Source: DASXTS01 sp036505275
GTDB lineage: Bacteria > Actinomycetota > Actinomycetes > Mycobacteriales > Pseudonocardiaceae
Assembly: GCA_036505275.1 (NCBI GenBank)
Contig: DASXTS010000145.1
Location: 1-21,836 of the forward strand
Reading direction: 5' to 3'
DNA: 21,836 nt
Positions 13,965-19,916 of the stretch are shown here, piece by piece; position 1 is the stretch's first letter; each line of letters begins with the position of its first letter. The notes under the pieces were generated by a model. The model saw only the letters and a list, made by a program, of their open reading frames with translations, ran no database searches and was not told the DNA's origin. The translations under genes and the position numbers were made by a program.

Positions 13965-15360
13965 GGCGGAGCTCCGCACCGGGCACCGGGTGACGGCGGG
14001 TGAGATACCGGCGTCGCGCCGACGAAACCGCGGCTGGTAGCACGAAGAGCGCACCGGCGAACAAGCAGGCCAGCGCGTACCCGAGGTATACGTATCCGGT
14101 CCGGGGCGGCTGGACGATCGCCGGCTGACGATCTGTGGACAGCAGTGTCGCCGGCCGGGGGCCTGCTTGGAAGTCGAACGCCTCGAGCATCGCACCGGCT
14201 GCGGCGTCGCGACTGGCCAGCGGCTGCAGGCCCCAGTTGACCTCGATGAACTTCAGGATCGACGTGAGGTCGTGATTCTCATGGTCGACAAAGCCACGGC
14301 GGGCGTACGGGCTGACCAGCAATGCCGGCACTCGTGGGCCGTATCCGTACTGGTCGACCTGCGGCGGCCGGACGTGGTCGTACCAGCCGCCCGAGTGGTC
14401 ATAGGACCAGATGAACGCCGATGTGGGCCATTGCGGCGAGCGGCACAGCTCGTTGACCAGTGATCGGACCAGGCGCTGACCGGCCTGCACACTGCCCGGC
14501 GGTTGCTCGCTGCTCACCGAAGGCCTGATGAACGACACGGCCGGCAGCTCGCCGCGCGCCGCGTCCTCGAAATACTGATCCAGATCGACGATGCGCGAGG
14601 AAAGCCGTAGGTCGTCCAGGTAGCGCGCGTACGCCAGCAGTGGCGCCCGGATCACCTGGGCCCGGCGGTCGTAGTCGGCGGTTTCCGAGACCGGGGTGCG
14701 GAAGTTGATGGACGGGTCATAACGCTCGACGTAGAACTTCCAACTGATGCCCTTCTTCTCGAGCCGGTCGAAGATTGTCGGCAAGTCACCCCAACCCCCT
14801 GCCGGGATGCCGTCGTTCGGGCCGGTCACGCCCGGTGTGCCGGTCACGGCGTACACGTGGTTGTGCAGGGCGCCCAGCCATGTCGAGCTGAAGAACCGGT
14901 CGAAGAGCACGTACTCGTCGGCGACGTTCCAGTAGTAGGGCAGGTCCCGCTGGTCGTAGTACCCCATGGCCAGGGCGCCGTCCCTGCCCTTGCGGTTCTG
15001 GGCCGAGACGAACCCGTTCATGTCGGCGTTGTACTGGGTTCGGAAGGTCTCCTCGGTGTGGTCGAGATCCATGATCCCTTTTCCGCCGATGTTGAACGGC
15101 CGGACGCAGGGCTCGCTGGTCCCCGGCTGACTCGGCATGCACAGACCCTCGGGAACGCCGTCGACGCCGGGGCGGGTACCGAAGTAATTGTCGAAGCTGT
15201 GGTTGCGCTGCAACAGGAACACGAAGTTCTTGATCGGTGTCGTGGTGGCCGGTTCTGGTCCCGCCGCGGCCGCGGAACCCGGCAGCGCGGCCAGCGCAAG
15301 TAGTGCCGCTGCGCCGACGACCGCCACCACGGCAGTGCTCCGGCGGGCTCTGGTAATCAT
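13957..15360 (-). CDS. Membrane-anchored PF04185-type phosphoesterase (phospholipase C / acid phosphatase family)
   Basis: 467 residues. Signal peptide (1-33; ARRS near the start might be a weak Tat motif), ectodomain, then a C-terminal TM (422-444) and a basic tail (SARRRYLTRR), so the enzyme should face outward. Family signatures: NHSFDNYFGTRPGVDG (53-68), FFSSTWLGALHNHVYAVTG (nucleophile region, about 157-174), YDHSGGWYDHV (320-330), and GPRVPALLVSPYARRGFVDH. Members hydrolyse phosphodiesters or monoesters of lipids or sugars. Two positions are odd: the usual Glu before Asn in the first motif is Arg52, and the second acid of the usual D-E/D-D pair is His322. Both are near the metal site of known members, so chemistry may be altered. 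Start overlaps the GT39 stop by four bases (15357-15360), and the end overlaps the GH99-like start by eight. Confidence 0.9.
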   Translation of the reverse strand: MITRARRSTAVVAVVGAAALLALAALPGSAAAAGPEPATTTPIKNFVFLLQRNHSFDNYFGTRPGVDGVPEGLCMPSQPGTSEPCVRPFNIGGKGIMDLDHTEETFRTQYNADMNGFVSAQNRKGRDGALAMGYYDQRDLPYYWNVADEYVLFDRFFSSTWLGALHNHVYAVTGTPGVTGPNDGIPAGGWGDLPTIFDRLEKKGISWKFYVERYDPSINFRTPVSETADYDRRAQVIRAPLLAYARYLDDLRLSSRIVDLDQYFEDAARGELPAVSFIRPSVSSEQPPGSVQAGQRLVRSLVNELCRSPQWPTSAFIWSYDHSGGWYDHVRPPQVDQYGYGPRVPALLVSPYARRGFVDHENHDLTSILKFIEVNWGLQPLASRDAAAGAMLEAFDFQAGPRPATLLSTDRQPAIVQPPRTGYVYLGYALACLFAGALFVLPAAVSSARRRYLTRRHPVPGAELRHD

Positions 15361-16976
15361 GGCCGCACCTCATAGACGACCATGATGGGCACCTCGGTGG
15401 GCCGGCCGGACTCGCCGGTGCCGCTGACGAACTCGGTGTGGACGACCCGGCCGTGGTATCGCTCCGCCAGGCGTTTCAGGTAGTCGGAGAAGTAGGGCGA
15501 CCGGGCGGCCGAAAAGGCGTCCCAGACGACGTACTGTATGTCGGCCTGTCGCAGCCTGCGGTCCGGATTGATGATCGGCTGATAGGACGGGTTGCGGCGC
15601 AGCGGGTTGGTGCTGACCGAGAGCCCGTATGCCCGGCGATGCCCGTAGTACTGGACGATGTTGGCCATCGACGGCCCGATGGTCATGACGGTGGCACCGG
15701 CCGGAGTGTTGTCCCGGATCCAGCGGCCGGTCTCCCGACCCCCTGGTACACCACCGCTACCGGCCAGGATCTCGGTGCGGGCGGTGCTGAAGACATGCGG
15801 CACGGTGGCCACCAGCAGGCTTCCCACGATCACTACGGCCGCGACCGTATGGATTCCCCCGGGCACCGCGGTGAGCCAGCCTCGCCGCACCGACGGCAAG
15901 CCCAGCACACCCCGAGCCGCCAGCACGGCCACCGCCGGTGCTATCGGCAGCAGGTACTGGAACCCCTTGACCGGCCACAGCTCGAAGGCCACCACGGGCG
16001 CCAGGATCCAGCAGACGAGCAGCACCTCCCGCCATCCGTCGCCGGGCCGCCACAGCCAGGCGCCGAGGACAGCCGCCAGTAGCACCAGCGGCCCGATCGC
16101 CGCAGGCACGGTGACGGCGTAGAACTCCCAGCCGTGGTTCGGCGGGCGCAGCAACTGCCAGAGCAGATACGACTTGCCGGTACTGGAGTAGCCGGCCAGC
16201 GCCTGGGTCAGCGGGTGTGTCAGGAACACCACGACGATCACGAACACGGCGGCGAGCGTGCCCACTATGGGCCGCCGCACGCGTGGGGTGAGCGCCAGGA
16301 AGGCATACACGCCGCCGACGAGCACCAGGCTTGTCTCCTTGGCGAGCATGGTCAGCCCCGTCGCGCCGCCGGCGGTCAACAGCCAGCTGATCCTTCCGGT
16401 CCGTCCGTACTTGGCGATGCACAGCAGCGTGAGCGAAGCAAGTAGCACCATCGGCCCGTCGAGCAGGATCTGACGAGTCACGATCACGTGGTAGGGCATC
16501 ACCGCGAACACCGCCGCCGCGATCACGGCGGTCCTGCGGTCGTACAACTCGTGACCGATCAGGTAGACGACGCCGATCGTGGCCACGCCGATCACGGCGA
16601 TCACCACTCGGCCCACCGTATCGGGCTCGCCGTGCCGGTAGACCACCGAGAGCAGCGTCTGGACCAGCATGGGGTGGGCGCGGAAGACCGGGAAGGTGTC
16701 GGTAAAGGCCGGGTTGCCCGCCAGCGCGGCCGCCTGGCCGGCGTAGACAACTTCGTCGCTGTTCAGGCCCACCGCGTCGAGGTTGACCAACCGCAGCACG
16801 GCACCGATTTCCATCGCGGCAAGAAGCAGGGACCCCGCCAAGATCTTGGTGAGTACCCAGGCCTTGGCGGGGCCGACCTCGCCGGCCTGACGCAGCTGAC
16901 CCCGCGCGACAACGGCAGCGGATGACGACCCTCCCGCTGCGTTGGTCGTTTTCGGAGGCTCGACGGTCAGCGTCAC
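15357..16976 (-). CDS. GT39/PMT-like (GT-C fold) integral membrane glycosyltransferase
   Basis: 539 residues from GTG at 16976 (GGCGGTG just upstream is a modest ribosome-binding site). After a polar N-terminus (1-40) there are about eleven hydrophobic segments and a C-terminal soluble domain (about 410-539). The first periplasmic loop has LNSDEVVYAGQA with the acidic pair Asp74-Glu75, followed by FRAHPMLVQTLLSVVYR; this is the hallmark of ArnT/PMT-type GT-C enzymes, which move a sugar from a polyprenyl-phosphate donor to an extracytoplasmic acceptor. LDGPMVLLASLTLL and MLAKETSLVL are also family-like. It follows the GT2-GtrA fusion, the likely maker and flipper of its donor, and overlaps the phosphoesterase by ATGA. 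The acceptor is unknown. Confidence 0.9.
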   Translation of the reverse strand: MTLTVEPPKTTNAAGGSSSAAVVARGQLRQAGEVGPAKAWVLTKILAGSLLLAAMEIGAVLRLVNLDAVGLNSDEVVYAGQAAALAGNPAFTDTFPVFRAHPMLVQTLLSVVYRHGEPDTVGRVVIAVIGVATIGVVYLIGHELYDRRTAVIAAAVFAVMPYHVIVTRQILLDGPMVLLASLTLLCIAKYGRTGRISWLLTAGGATGLTMLAKETSLVLVGGVYAFLALTPRVRRPIVGTLAAVFVIVVVFLTHPLTQALAGYSSTGKSYLLWQLLRPPNHGWEFYAVTVPAAIGPLVLLAAVLGAWLWRPGDGWREVLLVCWILAPVVAFELWPVKGFQYLLPIAPAVAVLAARGVLGLPSVRRGWLTAVPGGIHTVAAVVIVGSLLVATVPHVFSTARTEILAGSGGVPGGRETGRWIRDNTPAGATVMTIGPSMANIVQYYGHRRAYGLSVSTNPLRRNPSYQPIINPDRRLRQADIQYVVWDAFSAARSPYFSDYLKRLAERYHGRVVHTEFVSGTGESGRPTEVPIMVVYEVRP

Positions 16977-16979
16977 GTG

Positions 16980-17108
16980 TCACCGCCGAAGGTCGACCAG
17001 ACATGGCGTAGATCTTCTGCGGCAGTAGAACACCGACAGCAGCGCCTGCACCAGCCTTGAATGCGCGCGGAACGCCGGGAAGGTGTCGGACTGGTACTGC
17101 GGATTCAT
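16980..17108 (-). pseudogene. Relic of a second GT39 gene (first-loop segment)
   Basis: A 42-residue frame in the gap between the GT2 fusion and GT39 genes contains DTFPAFRAHSRLVQALLSV. The intact GT39 protein has DTFPVFRAHPMLVQTLLSV at residues 93-111: 15 of 19 identical. At DNA level 17025-17089 matches 16638-16702 without gaps, about 54 of 65 bases by eye. Homology starts near an Asn-Pro and fades after LLSVFY; TGA ends the frame three bases before the GT39 start codon. It lacks the catalytic DE motif and all membrane segments, so it is a gene remnant, though it may still be translated as a short leader. Confidence 0.75.
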
Positions 17109-17137
17109 CCCGGGCGCACCCCGCGACGCCCGGGTCG

Positions 17138-19693
17138 TCACCGTGGTACCGGTCCGTTGGAGCCGATAGGGGGGTGACCGTCGGGCACGTGACCCCTGGT
17201 CATCAACGCGACGGTCACATGCCCGTTGACGTTCACACCGCCGTTGCCGTTACCGTTGCGGGCCACCAGCCGTGCGATCTCGGGAGCCCACGAGAAGTCC
17301 GGCGTGGATACCCGGCGCACGGGCACGTGGCTCATCGCCGACCGCAGGATCTGCTCCTCCTTGCGGCGCAGCTCGACGTGGTCGTCGGCGCCCAGCACGA
17401 TCGACGGCGAGAGCTGCCGGAAGGGCGGGAACTGGTAGGCGTCCTCGGTGTTGCTCAGCAGCAGCCGCACCGCTTCGTCATGACTGACCTCGCCGCCACT
17501 GAACGGACCGCGTTCGATGATGAAAAGGCTGCGCACCGTCGTCTCGCGGATCACCTGGCAGGGCAGCAACCGGTCTACTGCGTACTTGGGTGGCGGCACC
17601 AGCCGCTGGGCGTAGGCGTTGATCGCCATGATGGGCACGTTGAGCCGGCTGAGCAGGATGGCGAACTCGCGGCCCTCCTTGGAGTGAATCGCGCTCTGCA
17701 CCCGCAGCCGCCGCCACTCCTTACTGGTCAACTCGTGCGACTCGATGGCCTGCACGGTGTGCCGGCTGATCGTGAGCGGCTTGGGGAAGCAGCCCACCGT
17801 GCCGTCGCTGTGCACGATCGTCATGTCGTCGGCCAGGAATCGAGCGCCGTACTCGCGGACCAGCCGCAGCACCGTGCCGGTCTTGCCGGTGTCGGTCCGC
17901 GCCGAGATCAGCATGCCGTGGCCGTCGAACTCCACGCACGCCGAGTGCAGCAGCATCACCCCACGGGACACCGCGACGAACCGCAGCAACGCCTCGAGCA
18001 CGTTGGTGTAGACCACATGCGGCGAGCGGGCCAGCCGCGGGGAGACCACGATCTGGATGGTGCCGTCGAAACGGATCGTGAAGTTCGCCCCGAGCCTGCC
18101 GAAGTGCTCCTGGTAACAGGCCGCCGGGGGCTCGGTCAACTGAGTCATCTGGGCCCGCCGGTGCAGCCGCCGGTCGCCGGTGGGGCCCACTCGCAGCTCG
18201 ATCTCGGCCTCGTTGCCCAGCCACTGCGCGCGGAAGTAGTCGAGCTCAGGCAGCTCGATCTGGGAGCCGACCGAGGCCACCTCTGGGATCACGTACCGGT
18301 ACGGCAGGTACCGAGCCAGCGGCCGGGAGCTGGTCAACACGGACGCGTCGGCGGTCCCGAGGTCGACGACCTCGCGGATGGGCTGGCGATGGGCCGCGCC
18401 GGGCACCGGCCGGTTCTCCGGGCTGGTGGCGGCCGCCGGCGTCGGAACGCCCCGCCGGTAGATCAGGACGTCGGTGGCCGCGAACCTGACGGCGAACACC
18501 GCGAGCAACGTCACCAGGTTGGCCACCAGCACGTTGACCTTCGCGACCTCCACCAGGAGAGCCAGCGCGGGCAGCCGTGCCACCAGCGCCACGTTGTTCA
18601 GCAGGAAGAACTTGGCCGCTCGGCCGGCCAGCGTGCCGGGCTTGGCGCGCCGGAAAATCACCGCGTCAGTGAGCAGGAACAGCCAGCTCGAGGAGACCTG
18701 GGTGGCCAGCGCGGCTGCGAGCAGGTAGTGCAGGCCGCCGCTCTCGTTCAGCATCCACAGCGCCCCGGTGTTGACCACCAGCCCGGACAGACCGGCCAAC
18801 CCGAAGGCGAGCACCCGCGCAAGCCAGGCTGTGGGCGCCACCGCCGCCGACCGGGCAATCGGCCGCACCACGGTGCCCAGCCGCAACGCCACCAGCTTGT
18901 TGGCGAAGCGCAGCCCTTCCTTTTGCGACGCCTTGCTTTCGCCTGCCAGCCGGCTGGCCATTACGAAGGAGACCTCCAGCATTCGCAGCTTGGGGTGCCG
19001 GACCAGGATCTCCATCAGGATCTTGAAGCCATTGGGGGTCAGCGTGTCCAGTTTCAGCGCGTCCCGGCGCACCGCGAAGAAACCGCTCATCGGATCGCTG
19101 CACGGGCCCAAGCGGATCGGGAAGACCAGCTTCGCGAGTCTGATGGTCCCCTCGGATACCGCGTGGCGCATCCGGCCGTCCAGCCCGCTGGCCGCCCCCG
19201 AGCCGACATAGCGGCTGGCCACCACCAGGTCCGCCTCGCGGTCCCGCCCGATCGCGGCGAGCCTGACGGCCAGCTCGGGCGGGTGCTGTAGGTCGGCGTC
19301 CATCACGACGACCCAGCTGGTGCGCACCGCCCTCATCCCGGCCAGCACCGCGCCGCCGAGCCCGCCGCCGCGTTCGCCGGCGGGCCGGTGCAGTACCTGC
19401 ACTCGCAGCTGACCGGCGGCGGCGGCGCAACGACGGACCTCGTCCGGCGTCGAATCGTCGCTGTCGTCGACGAACAACACGTCGAACGGATCCCCCGATG
19501 CGGCCAACCGGCCGAGCAGGGCAGAGATGTTGTCGGTCTCGTTGCGGGTCGGAATGATCACCGTCAGGTCCAGCCTGCGCCGGACCGCGTGCCCACTGAG
19601 CCCGTTCAGCTCGTTGTGCCCGTTGTGCCCGTTCACGGCCGGCGTCAGACCGCGCTCGGCCTGACCGTTGCCGTTCAGATTCATGTCAAACAT
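17138..19693 (-). CDS. Three-part fusion: GT2 polyprenol-phosphate glycosyltransferase, GtrA-like membrane domain, HprK/P-loop kinase-like domain
   Basis: 851 residues from ATG at 19693, with GGGGAG six bases upstream. Residues 43-270 are a DPM1/GtrB-like GT2 domain (LTVIIPTRNETDNISALL; MDADLQHPPE with the D-A-D metal motif at 132-134; ASRYVGSG), expected to put a sugar on polyprenyl phosphate. Residues 295-412 hold four hydrophobic segments like GtrA (TQVSSSWLFLLTDAVIFRR), proposed to help flip that lipid. A linker (413-570) leads to an HPr-kinase-like domain (about 575-770): LLHSACVEFDG with His583, P-loop ISARTDTGKT with Lys604-Thr605, and FLADDM with Asp622-Asp623. These match the spacing of the HprK catalytic His, P-loop and Asp pair, but the first P-loop Gly is Ala. 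Both ends are Asn-Gly-rich. GT2-GtrA fusions are known; I do not recall an established role for the added kinase domain, whose target is unknown. Confidence 0.9.
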   Translation of the reverse strand: MFDMNLNGNGQAERGLTPAVNGHNGHNELNGLSGHAVRRRLDLTVIIPTRNETDNISALLGRLAASGDPFDVLFVDDSDDSTPDEVRRCAAAAGQLRVQVLHRPAGERGGGLGGAVLAGMRAVRTSWVVVMDADLQHPPELAVRLAAIGRDREADLVVASRYVGSGAASGLDGRMRHAVSEGTIRLAKLVFPIRLGPCSDPMSGFFAVRRDALKLDTLTPNGFKILMEILVRHPKLRMLEVSFVMASRLAGESKASQKEGLRFANKLVALRLGTVVRPIARSAAVAPTAWLARVLAFGLAGLSGLVVNTGALWMLNESGGLHYLLAAALATQVSSSWLFLLTDAVIFRRAKPGTLAGRAAKFFLLNNVALVARLPALALLVEVAKVNVLVANLVTLLAVFAVRFAATDVLIYRRGVPTPAAATSPENRPVPGAAHRQPIREVVDLGTADASVLTSSRPLARYLPYRYVIPEVASVGSQIELPELDYFRAQWLGNEAEIELRVGPTGDRRLHRRAQMTQLTEPPAACYQEHFGRLGANFTIRFDGTIQIVVSPRLARSPHVVYTNVLEALLRFVAVSRGVMLLHSACVEFDGHGMLISARTDTGKTGTVLRLVREYGARFLADDMTIVHSDGTVGCFPKPLTISRHTVQAIESHELTSKEWRRLRVQSAIHSKEGREFAILLSRLNVPIMAINAYAQRLVPPPKYAVDRLLPCQVIRETTVRSLFIIERGPFSGGEVSHDEAVRLLLSNTEDAYQFPPFRQLSPSIVLGADDHVELRRKEEQILRSAMSHVPVRRVSTPDFSWAPEIARLVARNGNGNGGVNVNGHVTVALMTRGHVPDGHPPIGSNGPVPR

Positions 19694-19916
19694 GCACGTC
19701 TCCCCGCCGGGCGATCCTTACCGCCAAACGAACCGCGAGTGAACAGCGCGTGAACAAGAATCAACCGATCGTGGCCGGGTCCGCATCACCACATTTGAGG
19801 AAACCTGACGCCTCGATTTCGACCGTCTGTTACCCCACTGCGCTTGTCGGCGGATACGTTCGACCTGGGCGGCGAATGGTTCGAGCCCGCGTACCGCTGC
19901 GTGGCAGGGTGGCACC
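19694..19916. promoter_or_regulatory. Divergent intergenic region between the glycan block and the second LAL regulator
   Basis: Holds the promoter of the minus-strand block. A candidate on the minus strand is TTCACT (19738-19743), 17 bases, TAAGGA (19715-19720), giving a very short leader with its ribosome-binding site; the match is weak. Overlapping the -35 are two adjoining 11-bp copies, GCGAGTGAACA and GCGCGTGAACA (19735-19756), which may be an operator. The stretch near 19770-19850 is AT-richer than its surroundings and may hold the regulator's promoter. Confidence 0.35.
19735..19756. repeat. Tandem 11-bp direct repeat, possible operator
   Basis: GCGAGTGAACA is followed immediately by GCGCGTGAACA (10 of 11 bases equal). 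One-turn spacing puts both copies on the same DNA face, as expected for a regulator site. It lies about 45-60 bases before the GT2 fusion start. Confidence 0.4.

Noticed and set aside
17057..19291. 744-codon plus-strand frame opposite the GT2-GtrA-kinase fusion
   Set aside because: His/Gln/Arg-rich low-quality translation with no domains; the minus-strand frame has many conserved motifs.
19870..19900. GGTTCGAGCCC resembling a tRNA T-loop
   Set aside because: Flanking bases do not form the T-stem and no anticodon or acceptor arms can be drawn.
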